The notes beneath the pieces are model-generated. The model saw only the letters and a program-made list of their open reading frames with translations. It did not search any database and was not told where the DNA came from. The position numbers were made by a program, and so were the translations under genes. Shown in pieces: positions 8,293-16,440 of a stretch of 34,901 nucleotides of DNA. Origin of the DNA: Bacillota bacterium (GTDB lineage Bacteria; Bacillota; Desulfitobacteriia; Desulfitobacteriales; JAJXUE01); contig JAJZPO010000026.1 of NCBI GenBank assembly GCA_021811155.1, positions 1-34,901 of the forward strand, read 5' to 3'. Numbering within the stretch: the stretch's first letter is position 1; the number at the start of each line of letters is the position of its first letter.

Positions 8293-8562
8293 CTAGTGAC
8301 GCAGGCCAAGGTTCTCAACTATCTTACGGTAACGGGCGAAGTCGGATTTCTTTAAATAGTTCAGTAAACCTCTGCGCTGACCAACCATTTTCAACAAACC
8401 GCGGCGGGAATGGTGGTCTTTCTTGTGGGTCTTAAAATGCTCCGTCAAATAGTTGATCCGCTCGGTAAGAATTGCAATTTGTACCTCAGGTGAACCGGTA
8501 TCCAGTTCATGCAGTTTGTACTTGGCAATGATCTCTTGCTTTTTTTCCGAAGTGAGGGCCAT
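8293..8562 (-). CDS. rpsO: 30S ribosomal protein S15
   Basis: S15 binds the 16S rRNA central domain early in 30S assembly. The 89-residue length is exactly typical, and the conserved segments [48 protein letters not shown] and the closing [13 protein letters not shown] are unmistakable. The ATG follows a strong AGGAGGTGAATTAAT ribosome site. As in Bacillus it sits between ribF and pnp, but here two small genes and two repeat elements separate it from ribF, and a terminator plus a lipoprotein gene separate it from pnp. S15 often represses its own translation through a leader structure. The leader here is GC-rich and could fold, but I cannot assign a known motif. Confidence 0.98.
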   Translation of the reverse strand: MALTSEKKQEIIAKYKLHELDTGSPEVQIAILTERINYLTEHFKTHKKDHHSRRGLLKMVGQRRGLLNYLKKSDFARYRKIVENLGLRH

Positions 8563-8672
8563 ATTAATTCACCTCCTGTTCTCTGAATATCCCCGTAAGC
8601 CAAGAAAACCGCCGGAGACTCGGTATTCTGAGCAAACGGTTCATTTCGCTGACAGACCTGATTACCGGTCAA

Positions 8673-8823
8673 GTATTCAGGAGTCAGGAGTCAGAATTCA
8701 GAACACTTCAAACAATAATTCTCTGTTCAATTCTGCCCAAAAATCAAAAGATCGGTAGTGCCGCAATGCGGCACCTATGTCCGGCTCCAGCATTCTGACT
8801 CCTGACTCCTGACTTCTGACTCC
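8673..8823. repeat. Intergenic inverted-repeat element, copy A
   Basis: The left arm begins GTATTCAGGAGTCAGGAGTC and the right arm ends CTGACTCCTGACTTCTGACTCC, so the two ends are inverted heptamer arrays. The core holds a 17-nt near-perfect palindrome GTGCCGCAATGCGGCAC (8758-8774). It fills most of the space between rpsO and the 73-residue gene. Confidence 0.85.
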
Positions 8824-8829
8824 TCTTAC

Positions 8830-9051
8830 TTACTTGCCTATAATAGTAATTATCAGCCTTCCGGCGGATATATCTTTGGCCACCAAATCAAAGTTGCGCC
8901 CTGACCTGGCTACAAAACCGCGGAAACGGGTGGCGGCAGGAATATTCCCGGGGATTTGGCCGGCTGCCAGTTCAATATCGAAGATAGTGACTCTTTGCTG
9001 GCGGAAGTCCCGCAACCGCTTTTTCGCGTGCTCAGTAACAATCACTCTCAC
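8830..9051 (-). CDS. Small basic protein, possibly DUF4258-like
   Basis: This is a 73-residue, strongly basic protein of unknown function. The opening VIVTEHAKKRLRDFRQQRVTIFDIELA has the T-x-HA-x-x-R pattern followed by a helix, as seen in DUF4258-type proteins, which are distantly RelE-like in some descriptions. The rest forms predicted strands (FRGFVARS, FDLVAKDI, RLIITIIG). This assignment is a weak guess from pattern alone. The start is GTG with GAGG 9 nt upstream, overlapping the stop region of the preceding 87-residue gene (12-nt gap), so the two are an operon and perhaps a functional pair. The pair is bracketed by two copies of the heptamer repeat element. Confidence 0.65.
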   Translation of the reverse strand: MRVIVTEHAKKRLRDFRQQRVTIFDIELAAGQIPGNIPAATRFRGFVARSGRNFDLVAKDISAGRLIITIIGK

Positions 9052-9063
9052 GCAAAAAAACCT

Positions 9064-9327
9064 CTATTCGAGAAGTTTGGCTTTGTAGCGGTCAATTTCT
9101 TCCTGCACCATCAGGGTGTACAGTGCGTCTTGAAAGGCCTGCCTGACCGGCCACTCGCTGCCGTCTTTCCGGTACAGCTGTTCCAGTTCACGGCGCAGGT
9201 TGGTAAATTCGGGACTTAAGCATAAGCCGGTAATTCTCTTGGCAAGATCATCCATTTCGGCGTGGCGAGGGTCCGTTACCGGAGCGCCCACGTTGACTCC
9301 TCCCTTAGATTCCATTGCCGCACTCAT
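9064..9327 (-). CDS. Small acidic-to-neutral protein of unknown function
   Basis: I do not recognise this 87-residue protein. The first 20 residues (ESKGGVNVGAPVTDPRHAE) look disordered. The remainder appears largely helical (DDLAKRITGL, EFTNLRRELEQLYRKD, WPVRQAFQDALYTLMVQEEIDRYKAKLLE), which would suit a dimer or partner-binding protein. It has one Cys and no metal or nucleotide motif. It precedes the basic 73-residue gene by 12 nt. An antitoxin-toxin arrangement is conceivable from the order, sizes and charge, but nothing in the sequence proves it. The ATG lacks a clear ribosome site, and an 11-nt palindrome AACACAGTGTT lies 3 nt upstream of it. Confidence 0.65.
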   Translation of the reverse strand: MSAAMESKGGVNVGAPVTDPRHAEMDDLAKRITGLCLSPEFTNLRRELEQLYRKDGSEWPVRQAFQDALYTLMVQEEIDRYKAKLLE

Positions 9328-9330
9328 TCT

Positions 9331-9341
9331 AACACAGTGTT
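9331..9341. promoter_or_regulatory. Short palindrome at the start of the two-gene cassette
   Basis: AACACAGTGTT is a perfect palindrome around one central base, 3 nt upstream of the 87-residue start codon and about 13 nt downstream of a candidate -10. This is where an operator or translational block could lie. Function is inferred from position only. Confidence 0.3.
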
Positions 9342-9353
9342 ACGCTAAAGTAA

Positions 9354-9382
9354 AGTTTATGACTAATTTATGCGTTGCTCAA
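9354..9382 (-). promoter_or_regulatory. Candidate promoter of the two-gene cassette
   Basis: On the minus strand TTGAGC and TAAACT are spaced by 17 nt. Each matches 4 of 6 consensus positions, so this is weak. The -35 adjoins the edge of repeat copy B. Confidence 0.35.
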
Positions 9383-9530
9383 GGAATTCAGAATTCAGAA
9401 TTCATAAGTCAGAATAGAGAACGGATTGTAGTCTTGAAACAGTCTTGGCCTACAATATAATGCTGAAGTGTTTGTTCTAAAATCAAGGAATCTTTGCCAG
9501 CTTAAAGGATTCTGAATTCTGACTTCTGAC
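9383..9530. repeat. Intergenic inverted-repeat element, copy B
   Basis: The left arm is GGAATTCAGAATTCAGAATTC and the right arm is ATTCTGAATTCTGACTTCTGAC, an imperfect inverted pair ending directly at the ribF stop codon. The core is AT-rich with a smaller inverted repeat TTGTAG...CTACAA. It is the most diverged copy. Confidence 0.75.
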
Positions 9531-10505
9531 CTATAATATCTGCTTCTTAGAGCTAAGCTCCGGTAAATTGTCTTTTTTTAATATGCTATAGGAAGTTATT
9601 TTATCTTTTTCCAATTGCCGCAGCAGATCTCCGACACTGGCGAATTTTCGTTCGTGCCTGAGGCGCCGCCGGAAAAAAACCTCAACTGTTTGGCCATATA
9701 TATCCTGGTCAAAATCGAAAATATGCGCCTCGATAATATCCTCGCTCCAGTCCTTAAAAGTAGGCTTGGCGCCTATATTCACCATGGCCGGGTACATACT
9801 GTCCCTGCTGACTGAGACCCAGGCTGCGTAAACTCCCCGGGCCGGAATTAACAAATCTCCCGGGGGCTCAACATTGGCTGTCGGATACCCGATGGTCCGG
9901 CCCCGTCGATCACCCTTGACCACAATTCCGGGCACCGAAGGCCAATACCCGAGAAATTTTTCCACTTCGTCTATGTCGCCCCGTTCCAGGGCGCCGCGGA
10001 TAAGCGTCGAGGACACGATTACCCCGTCTACCCGCCTGGGCTCAACCACGCTGACACCGAAGCCCAGTTCCTCACCCAGTTCGGCCAGTTCATCAGGCCC
10101 ACCTGTAGCGCCATGTCCGAAACTATAATTAAAGCCCACAAAGACGTGGACAGTATCCAGCTTTTCCCTCAGAATCCGGCGCACAAATTCCACCGGGGAC
10201 AATGCCGCTAATTCCAGGGTGAAAGGAAGGAGTATGACCACATCCACTCCCAAAGCCTCAAAATGCCTCAGCCGCTGAGGCAGGGTAGTCAATAATTTGG
10301 GGGATTTGTCCGGCGCCAGAACTTTCAGCGGGTGGGGAACAAAAGTCACTACCGCGGACTGCCCCCCGCTTTGCTCAGCCCGGCTGACCGCAGCTCTAAT
10401 CAGTTCGCGGTGTCCCAGGTGGACTCCGTCGAAATTGCCGAGTGCAGCCACCACGCGGCGCAGGCCAGCCTGTTCTAATTCTGCCAAATCGTTAATAACT
10501 CTCAC
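9531..10505 (-). CDS. ribF: Bifunctional riboflavin kinase / FAD synthetase
   Basis: RibF phosphorylates riboflavin to FMN and adenylylates FMN to FAD in the cytosol. The N-terminal adenylyltransferase half shows ALGNFDGVHLGHRELI (HxGH-type nucleotidyl-transfer motif) and VSSTLIRGALERGDI. The C-terminal kinase half shows GDRRGRTIGYPTANV, ARGVYAAWV and the closing RHERKFASVGDLLRQLEKD. Length is about 324 residues, normal for the family. The track start at 10580 overlaps truB and adds an unrelated N-terminus. I chose the GTG at 10505, which follows AAAGGAG and lies 7 nt after the truB stop. It is the last gene of the rimP operon. Confidence 0.96.
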   Translation of the reverse strand: MRVINDLAELEQAGLRRVVAALGNFDGVHLGHRELIRAAVSRAEQSGGQSAVVTFVPHPLKVLAPDKSPKLLTTLPQRLRHFEALGVDVVILLPFTLELAALSPVEFVRRILREKLDTVHVFVGFNYSFGHGATGGPDELAELGEELGFGVSVVEPRRVDGVIVSSTLIRGALERGDIDEVEKFLGYWPSVPGIVVKGDRRGRTIGYPTANVEPPGDLLIPARGVYAAWVSVSRDSMYPAMVNIGAKPTFKDWSEDIIEAHIFDFDQDIYGQTVEVFFRRRLRHERKFASVGDLLRQLEKDKITSYSILKKDNLPELSSKKQIL

Positions 10506-10512
10506 CGTCAGG

Positions 10513-11439
10513 CTAACTCCTTTCTTCTGCGCCAGTTTCAAAGCCGAACACTTTCTTGGGCCTGATTTGCCCTTGTTCATCGCTCAGTCCGAGAGCCAGA
10601 AAATCCCCCTCCGGGCCGTAAAGTCTGACCCAGTTCCCAGGCGCTTGCGGCAAAGCGCCTGAATAGTCCGGGGCAGCAAGACTTAAACCGTTAAGCAAAG
10701 CCCTGATCCGGTGCTCCTTCACTGTCAGGGCGCTTAGGTGTTCAAGTCCCCTGTCGGCCGGGAGCAGGAAACTCCAGTCTCCCTGCTGAACTGCCTGAGT
10801 CAGCTCTTCCAGCGTCCAGGCCGTATCCAGGCTAAAGGAACCTGAGCGTGTGCGCAGCAGATAGGTCATGCAGGCTCCGCTGCCCAGTTTGTCACCCCAG
10901 TCGGCGCATAGGGTCCGGATATATGTCCCTTTGGAACAGAAGACATCAAAAAGTATACTGGGAAATTCTTGCTTCCAATTATAAGCCACCGGCCTGATTG
11001 CTTCAATCAGCGCTTCCCTGGGCCGGCGCTCCACTTCCTGACCCTGACGCGCCAGTTCATACAGTTTTTTCCCCCCGTACTTTACCGCCGAGACCATGGG
11101 CGGCACCTGTTCCACCCGGCCCGTTAATGCCGGAATCAGGGCCAGGGCCTCCTCATAGGTAGCGCGGACCGCCTGCCGGCTGGTAACTCTGCCGAACCCG
11201 TCCAGGGTATCGGTGGTAAATCCAAAGGTAACTTCCGCCCTGTAAGCCTTTCCAGTGGCGGCTATGAACTCAGCCACCCTTGTAGCCTTTCCCACACATA
11301 CCGGCAGCGCTCCGGCTGCCCCCGGGTCAAGCGTACCTGTATGTCCTACTGCCCTGACCCCGAGAAGCCTCCGGAGAACAGCCACCACATCATGGGAGGT
11401 CATGCCCGGAGGTTTAAGCACACTAATTATCCCGTCCAT
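10513..11439 (-). CDS. truB: tRNA pseudouridine(55) synthase
   Basis: TruB converts U55 of tRNAs to pseudouridine in the T-loop. The catalytic block GHTGTLDPGAAGALPVCVGKATR (with the active Asp) is present near residue 40, followed by the KAYRAEVTFGFTTDTLDGFG and PPMVSAVKYGGKKLYELAR segments, CSKGTYIRTLCADWG, and a C-terminal PUA-like region. I chose the ATG at 11439 (MDGIISVLKPPGMTSHDVV), which matches the family N-terminus and has GAGG 6 nt upstream. The track start adds 23 unsupported residues. The start overlaps the end of nrnA by 17 nt, suggesting translational coupling. The length is 308 residues, typical. Confidence 0.96.
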   Translation of the reverse strand: MDGIISVLKPPGMTSHDVVAVLRRLLGVRAVGHTGTLDPGAAGALPVCVGKATRVAEFIAATGKAYRAEVTFGFTTDTLDGFGRVTSRQAVRATYEEALALIPALTGRVEQVPPMVSAVKYGGKKLYELARQGQEVERRPREALIEAIRPVAYNWKQEFPSILFDVFCSKGTYIRTLCADWGDKLGSGACMTYLLRTRSGSFSLDTAWTLEELTQAVQQGDWSFLLPADRGLEHLSALTVKEHRIRALLNGLSLAAPDYSGALPQAPGNWVRLYGPEGDFLALGLSDEQGQIRPKKVFGFETGAEERS

Positions 11440-12406
11440 CCAACGCCTCAACAAATTCCTTTGCTCTGCTGATAACCCGTGGTACCACCTTGTCCAGTTC
11501 TCCTTCAATCACAAAACCTGCGGCCCGGTAATGACCTCCGCCGCCAAATATCGCCGCCAGTCTGTTAACATCCACCAGCTGTTTGGAACGCAGACCTACT
11601 TTAACCTTGCCCGGCGCTATCTCCCGGAACAACATACCCAGTTCCACCGTATTGATTGCCCTGGTAAAATTGATGATTCCCTCGGTATGTTCATCCTTGG
11701 CTCCCAACCGCAGCAGGGTTGCGCGGTCCAATGTAATCCAGGCCACCCTGCCGTCCGGGGTCATCTCCAGCCTGTCCAGCGCCCGCCCCAGAAGTTTGAT
11801 TGCTGCCAAAGACTTGGTTTCATACAGGTTCTGGTTGATTGCTGCCACATCCAGGCCGGTACCTATAAGTTTGGCTGCCAGCAGATGGACAGATACGGTA
11901 GTATTGCTGTACTGAAAGGACCCGGTGTCGGTAGCGAGCGCCGTGTAGATCAACACAGCCAGTTCCCTGTCCCATGGTACCCCCAGGGCATCGATAATGT
12001 CCGCAACTATCTGGCCGGTGGCTGCGGCATCGGGCTCTACATAGTTCCACGCACCAAAGCGGGTATTGGAAACGTGGTGGTCGATGTTCACAATGGTTTT
12101 ATCCCGGACCAGTCCGGCTAGGCCTTCACCCAGGCGGGCCGTGTCGCTGCAGTCCAGGCAAACTGCCAGCGAAGGCCACTCCCTTACTTCTTCCGGCAAG
12201 CGTACCAGTTCCGCCGAGGGCAAAAAACTTAAATACTCCGGAATTGGGTCACTGTTAACCATTGTAACCTCTTTGCCCAAAGCCCGCAGCGCTTTGCCAA
12301 GCGCCAGCATGGAACCGATGCAGTCGCCGTCAGGAAGCACATGGGACATGAGCACAAGACGCTCTGCCTTTTTCAGTTCCTCAACTACCTGTTGCAGCGA
12401 ACCCAT
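11423..12406 (-). CDS. nrnA: DHH/DHHA1 family oligoribonuclease / pAp phosphatase
   Basis: NrnA degrades very short RNA oligonucleotides and hydrolyses 3'-phosphoadenosine 5'-phosphate using Mn2+. The DHH domain shows SHVLPDGDCIGS (metal-binding His and Asp), AVCLDCSDTARLG and the signature IDHHVSNTRFG. The C-terminal DHHA1 domain shows LRSKQLVDVNRLAAIFGGGGHYRAAGF. Length is 327 residues, near the Bacillus NrnA length. It lies between rbfA (2-nt gap) and truB (17-nt overlap), a common clostridial arrangement that places RNA turnover with ribosome maturation. The ATG is preceded by GGAGAAGG within the rbfA 3' end. Confidence 0.94.
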   Translation of the reverse strand: MGSLQQVVEELKKAERLVLMSHVLPDGDCIGSMLALGKALRALGKEVTMVNSDPIPEYLSFLPSAELVRLPEEVREWPSLAVCLDCSDTARLGEGLAGLVRDKTIVNIDHHVSNTRFGAWNYVEPDAAATGQIVADIIDALGVPWDRELAVLIYTALATDTGSFQYSNTTVSVHLLAAKLIGTGLDVAAINQNLYETKSLAAIKLLGRALDRLEMTPDGRVAWITLDRATLLRLGAKDEHTEGIINFTRAINTVELGMLFREIAPGKVKVGLRSKQLVDVNRLAAIFGGGGHYRAAGFVIEGELDKVVPRVISRAKEFVEALDGRDN

Positions 12407-12408
12407 GC

Positions 12409-12774
12409 CTAATCCTTCTCCCCGGATTTTGTTTCGTCCAGGACCTGATGCAGCAGGTTGGAAATCTTAAAACCGTGCTCAAGAGACTGGTCGAGCTTGA
12501 AAACAATTTCCGGGGTGTGGTGCAGACGTACCCGTTTGCCGACTTCGCTGCGCACAAATCCGGCTGCCCTGTTCAAAATCTGCAGTGATTCCCTGACTTC
12601 ATCAGCGCTTCCCATTACACTGACATACACCCGGGCATGGCTGAAATCGGGCGCCACTTCAACTGCGGTCACTGTGACAAACCCTACCCGTGGGTCTTTA
12701 AGCTCCTCCCGCACAATCTGCGAAATTTCTTCTTTTAAGGCTTCACCGACCCTGCCTACGCGGTATTTGCCCAC
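12409..12774 (-). CDS. rbfA: 30S ribosome-binding factor A
   Basis: RbfA is a single KH-fold protein that helps late 30S subunit maturation near the 5' end of 16S rRNA. The 121-residue protein has the family signature: RVGRVGEALKEEISQIVREELKDPRVGFVTVTAVEVAPDFSHARVYVSVMG, and later the LHHTPEIVFKLDQSLEHG segment. The C-terminus is lysine/glutamate-rich. It lies 17 nt after infB and 2 nt before nrnA, in the classic infB-rbfA-truB order. Confidence 0.96.
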   Translation of the reverse strand: MGKYRVGRVGEALKEEISQIVREELKDPRVGFVTVTAVEVAPDFSHARVYVSVMGSADEVRESLQILNRAAGFVRSEVGKRVRLHHTPEIVFKLDQSLEHGFKISNLLHQVLDETKSGEKD

Positions 12775-12791
12775 AGGTCATACCCCCAAAC

Positions 12792-15700
12792 TTAGAGTTC
12801 GCGCTTGACTTCTTCCATGACAAAAGCTTCGATGATGTCCCCTTCTTTGACGTCATTAAACTTCTCAATCCCGATACCGCACTCGAATCCAGTCATAACT
12901 TCCTTAACATCATCTTTAAACCGCTTCAGGGATTCCAGTTTGCCTTCCAAAATTACCACCCCGTCCCGGATAACCCTGACTTCCGCCGAACGGGTAATTT
13001 TACCTTCGGTAACAAAGCAGCCGGCAATTGTTCCGGCCTTGGGCACCTTAAAGGTTGCCCTGACCTCCGCCCTGCCTAAAACATTTTCCACAAAGTCCGG
13101 ATCGAGCAAGCCGGACATGGCAGCTTTTACGTCCTCAATTGCATCGTAAATTACCCGGTAAAGCCTGATGTCAACTCCCTGACGCTCTGCCGTGGACTTG
13201 GTGTTGGCGTCGGGACGCACGTTGAAGCCGATGATAATGGCGTTGGATGCCGCCGCCAGCATGACGTCGGTTTCAGTAATCGCCCCTACACCGCCATGGA
13301 TGGGATTAACCCGAACCTCAGCTGTTGAGAGCCGCTCCAGAGACTGGCGCAGGGCCTCGATCGAACCTTGGACGTCGGCTTTGATAATTACGTTCAACTC
13401 TTTGACCTGACCCTCTTTGATGCGCTCAAACAGGTCATTCAGGCTCACTTTGACGTTGCGTTTGGCTTCTTCAGCCTTTTTCTCGTCCTGGCGGTATGAA
13501 ATTACGGCCTTGGCTGTCTTCTCATCCTCAATGGCGTTAAAAGTGTCCCCAGCCATGGGCACTTCGGACAGCCCCAGCACCTCGACCGGCATGGAGGGAC
13601 CTGCTTTCTTGAGCCGCCTGCCTTTGTCATCCACCATTGCTCTGACTTTGCCCACGGCAGTCCCTGCCACCAGAATGTCCCCGATGGACAGGGTACCTTT
13701 TTGCACCAGCACAGTAGCCACAGGTCCGCGCCCTTTGTCCAACTGGGCCTCCACCACGGTTCCGGCGGCTTTGCGATCAGGATTTGCCTTGAATTCCTGA
13801 ACCTCTGACACCAGGAGAATCATTTCCAGGAGCCCTTCGATGTTTTGTTTGGCTTTGGCGGAAACAGGGCACATGATGGTTTCACCGCCCCATTCTTCCG
13901 CCACCAGCGCGTACTCCGTAAGTTCTTGCTTGACCCGGTCCGGGTTCGCATTCTCCTTGTCTATCTTGTTGATGGCTACAATAATCGGCACTCCGGCGGC
14001 TTTGGCGTGGTTAATCGCCTCAATGGTTTGGGGCATTACGCCATCGTCCGCAGCCACCACCAGAATGGCGATATCTGTCACCTGGGCCCCTCTTGCCCGC
14101 ATAGCCGTAAAGGCTTCATGACCGGGCGTATCCAAAAAAGTAATTTTTTGTCCTTTGATTTCCACCTGATAAGCCCCGATATGCTGGGTAATGCCCCCGG
14201 CTTCCCGGGCAGTTACATTTGTGGCTCTGATGGCGTCAAGCAGGGAAGTCTTGCCGTGGTCAACGTGGCCCATTACGGTCACCACCGGCGGCCTCGATCT
14301 CAAAGATTCCGGGGCATCCTCGATTTCTTCAACTACTCCCGCCGGCTTCTCAACCTTGACCTCCACCTCGACGCCAAACTCCTGCCCGATAATCACTGCA
14401 GTTTCAGCGTCGATTTCCTGGTTGATCGTGGCCATAACCCCCAGGCCCATGAGTTTCATGATCAGTTCGGATGATTTGCGGCTCATCAGGCTCGCGAGGT
14501 CCTGGACAGTAATAATCTCGGGCACAACGATATGCTTGGGCGTCGTGTCGCGTACTTCCCGCCCCTGTGGTCTCATTCCTCTGCCCTTGCCGCTTTTCAT
14601 CAAGCGTTCTTCAAGTTCACGCTTTTCTTTTTCCTTGCGGTCAACATGCTTTTTGTCCGGCGCCTTTTTCGTCTGGTCGAACCTTGGCCGCTGTGCGGTC
14701 TGCTCTCCGGCAGCCGGAGGCGGCGCGGGTATAGGCGGCAGTCCGGGGCGCCGGTTCTGGCCTTGAGGCCGCTGATCAACGGGGCCACCCGGCCTGGGCG
14801 GCCTGTTTCCCGGGGCTCCCCCAGGCCTCTGGCCCTGCGGACGGGGTCCCCCGCCCTGTCCGGGCGCCCCTCCAGGTCTGGCTCCCTGAAAGCCCGGGCG
14901 TGGTCCGCCAGGCCGGGCTTCCGTCATCTCACCCCGTGGCACGAAGGGCCGTTGTCCCTCCGGTCTGGGTCCCGGCGCTCCGGGAGGTCGCATCCCCTGA
15001 GGTCTCGGACCCGGCGCTCCCGGCGGGCGCATCCCTTCCGGTCTCGGGCCCGGCGTTCCGGGCGGGCGCATCCCTTCCGGTCTCGGACCCGGCGCTCCCG
15101 GCGGGCGCATCCCTTCCGGTCTCGGACCCGGCGCTCCGGACGGACGCATCCCTTCCGGTCTCGGACCCGGCGCTCCGGACGGACGCATTCCTTCCGGTCT
15201 CGGACCCGGCGCTCCCGGCGGGCGCATTCCTTCCGGTCTCGGACCCGGCGCTCCCGGCGGGCGCATTCCTTCCGGTCTCGGACCCGGCGCTCCCGGCGGG
15301 CGCATTCCTTCCGGTCTCGGACCCGGCGCTCCCGGCGGACGCGTCCCCTGCGGTCTCGGACCCGTGGGGCGTGCTCCTTCGGGCCTCTGGCCCGGCGCTC
15401 CCGGCGGGCGCATTCCTTCCGGTCTCGGACCTTGCGGGCGTGCTCCTTCGGGTCTCGGACCCGGCGCTCCCGGCGGGCGCATTCCTTCCGGTCTCGGACC
15501 TTGCGGGCGTGCTCCTTCGGGTCTCGGACCCGGCGCTCCCGGCGGACGCATTCCTTCCGGCCTGGGACCGCCTGACAACTGCTGAGCATCTGAGCCGCCT
15601 TTTTCAGCTGCGCCGGCGCCACCTGCCTGTTTAACAGGGGGCTTCTTCTCTGTGTCCGGTTTGACCCGCAAGGTACCTTTCAATTTGACGATATCCTCCG

Positions 15701-15818
15701 GTTCAACCGTACTCATATGATTTTTGACCTCAACACCCAATGTCATCAATCTGGTGATGATATCTTTGCTACTAAGGTCCAGTTCCTTAGCCAATTCGTG
15801 TACTCTGACTTTTGCCAT
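12792..15818 (-). CDS. infB: Translation initiation factor IF-2 with an expanded repetitive N-terminus
   Basis: IF-2 is the GTPase that delivers fMet-tRNA to the 30S subunit and promotes subunit joining. Domains in order are: an IF2_N module (about 1-52, [17 protein letters not shown]), a Pro/Gly/Arg tandem repeat (85-292), a Lys/Arg/Gln-rich linker, a second IF2_N-like module (about 428-485), and the G domain from about residue 510 with [16 protein letters not shown] and NKIDK. Domains II, III and the initiator-tRNA-binding C2 domain follow. The 1008 residues clearly exceed Bacillus IF-2 (about 716) because of the repeat. The ATG follows GGGGGTGGTTGC. It is cotranscribed with ylxQ (18-nt gap) and rbfA. 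Confidence 0.97.
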   Translation of the reverse strand: MAKVRVHELAKELDLSSKDIITRLMTLGVEVKNHMSTVEPEDIVKLKGTLRVKPDTEKKPPVKQAGGAGAAEKGGSDAQQLSGGPRPEGMRPPGAPGPRPEGARPQGPRPEGMRPPGAPGPRPEGARPQGPRPEGMRPPGAPGQRPEGARPTGPRPQGTRPPGAPGPRPEGMRPPGAPGPRPEGMRPPGAPGPRPEGMRPPGAPGPRPEGMRPSGAPGPRPEGMRPSGAPGPRPEGMRPPGAPGPRPEGMRPPGTPGPRPEGMRPPGAPGPRPQGMRPPGAPGPRPEGQRPFVPRGEMTEARPGGPRPGFQGARPGGAPGQGGGPRPQGQRPGGAPGNRPPRPGGPVDQRPQGQNRRPGLPPIPAPPPAAGEQTAQRPRFDQTKKAPDKKHVDRKEKEKRELEERLMKSGKGRGMRPQGREVRDTTPKHIVVPEIITVQDLASLMSRKSSELIMKLMGLGVMATINQEIDAETAVIIGQEFGVEVEVKVEKPAGVVEEIEDAPESLRSRPPVVTVMGHVDHGKTSLLDAIRATNVTAREAGGITQHIGAYQVEIKGQKITFLDTPGHEAFTAMRARGAQVTDIAILVVAADDGVMPQTIEAINHAKAAGVPIIVAINKIDKENANPDRVKQELTEYALVAEEWGGETIMCPVSAKAKQNIEGLLEMILLVSEVQEFKANPDRKAAGTVVEAQLDKGRGPVATVLVQKGTLSIGDILVAGTAVGKVRAMVDDKGRRLKKAGPSMPVEVLGLSEVPMAGDTFNAIEDEKTAKAVISYRQDEKKAEEAKRNVKVSLNDLFERIKEGQVKELNVIIKADVQGSIEALRQSLERLSTAEVRVNPIHGGVGAITETDVMLAAASNAIIIGFNVRPDANTKSTAERQGVDIRLYRVIYDAIEDVKAAMSGLLDPDFVENVLGRAEVRATFKVPKAGTIAGCFVTEGKITRSAEVRVIRDGVVILEGKLESLKRFKDDVKEVMTGFECGIGIEKFNDVKEGDIIEAFVMEEVKREL
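14943..15566. repeat. 39-bp tandem repeat array inside infB
   Basis: The protein unit is [13 protein letters not shown] (13 aa, 39 bp). Three copies alternate with a 10-residue variant [10 protein letters not shown], then ten 13-residue units run in tandem before degenerating at PRPEGQRPF. Units are nearly identical in DNA, which points to recent expansion or homogenisation. All changes keep the reading frame. Confidence 0.95.
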
Positions 15819-15836
15819 GCAACCACCCCCATAAAT

Positions 15837-16163
15837 TTAAGGAATCCTTATTTCTTCCGGTCCATCCCCTCCCGCCGCTAAAATGCTCCGCGCAAAATTC
15901 TCATCGGTAATTGCGATCACACTCCTTGGTGACAAACCCAACGCCGTTCCCAGAGAAACCTTATTATCTCCCATAATAAGGGGTACACCTTCATCCTGAC
16001 ACCATAAGGAATATCTTTTGTACATATTGGGCGAAATGTCATCTGCCAGGATAACCAGCCTGGCCTGCCCCTTCTTTAAGACCGCTTCGGCTGCCGCTTC
16101 ACCCGACACAAGTTTGCTTGCCTTGCGGGCAAATCCCAGCAGCGCTGCCTGTTTGGGAGTCAT
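15837..16163 (-). CDS. ylxQ: L7Ae/L30e/S12e/Gadd45 family RNA-binding protein (YlxQ)
   Basis: This is a small L7Ae-fold protein expected to bind RNA kink-turns. The 108-residue sequence shows the family pattern LLGFARKASKLVSGEAAAEAVLKKGQARLVILADDISPN, then VPLIMGDNKVSLGTALGLSPRSVIAITDENFA. It lies between rnpM (3-nt gap) and infB (18-nt gap), the universal Firmicute arrangement. The precise target is not settled in the literature I know. The start ATG has GGGGGGATGAACG upstream, overlapping the rnpM stop. Confidence 0.93.
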   Translation of the reverse strand: MTPKQAALLGFARKASKLVSGEAAAEAVLKKGQARLVILADDISPNMYKRYSLWCQDEGVPLIMGDNKVSLGTALGLSPRSVIAITDENFARSILAAGGDGPEEIRIP

Positions 16164-16166
16164 CGT

Positions 16167-16430
16167 TCATCCCCCCAATTGGCCGCGCAGGGATTCCAAA
16201 ATTCCTCCGGGCACAGGGTGAGCAAAAGCTTTGTCAAACCGTTTTGCTTTCACTGCCTTTTCCAGGCACTCAATATTGCGGCAGATATACGCCCCCCGGC
16301 CGTTGCGTTTGCCGCTTGGGTCAAGCACAATTTCCCCCTCCGGACTGCGGACTACCCGAACCAATTCACGCTTCGGCTTCATCTCCTGGCAGCCCAGGCA
16401 CATGCGCATGGGAATCTTTTTTACCTTCAA
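16167..16430 (-). CDS. rnpM: RNase P modulator RnpM (YlxR)
   Basis: YlxR/RnpM is an 87-residue RNA-binding protein reported to bind the RNase P RNA and modulate its activity. The signature is visible: KKIPMRMCLGCQEMKPKRELVRVVR, then the GRGAYIC segment and a helical KAVKAKRFDKAF tail. Cysteines at CLGC and the GAYIC...C segment could bind a metal in this lineage. The start is a TTG with GGTGAT 5 nt upstream; an internal ATG (MRMCLGC) would cut off conserved residues. It lies 10 nt after nusA and 3 nt before ylxQ. Confidence 0.93.
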   Translation of the reverse strand: MKVKKIPMRMCLGCQEMKPKRELVRVVRSPEGEIVLDPSGKRNGRGAYICRNIECLEKAVKAKRFDKAFAHPVPGGILESLRGQLGG

Positions 16431-16440
16431 CGGCTATCAC

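Noticed and set aside
10506-10580. N-terminal extension of ribF in the ORF track
   Set aside because: It overlaps truB in another frame, and a better ribosome site precedes the GTG at 10505.
14532-15634. Long plus-strand and alternative-frame ORFs (347, 244 and 232 aa) rich in Arg/Ser/Pro
   Set aside because: They are frame shadows of the 39-bp repeat in infB; their repetitive composition comes only from the IF-2 repeat units, and they lack ribosome sites or family motifs.
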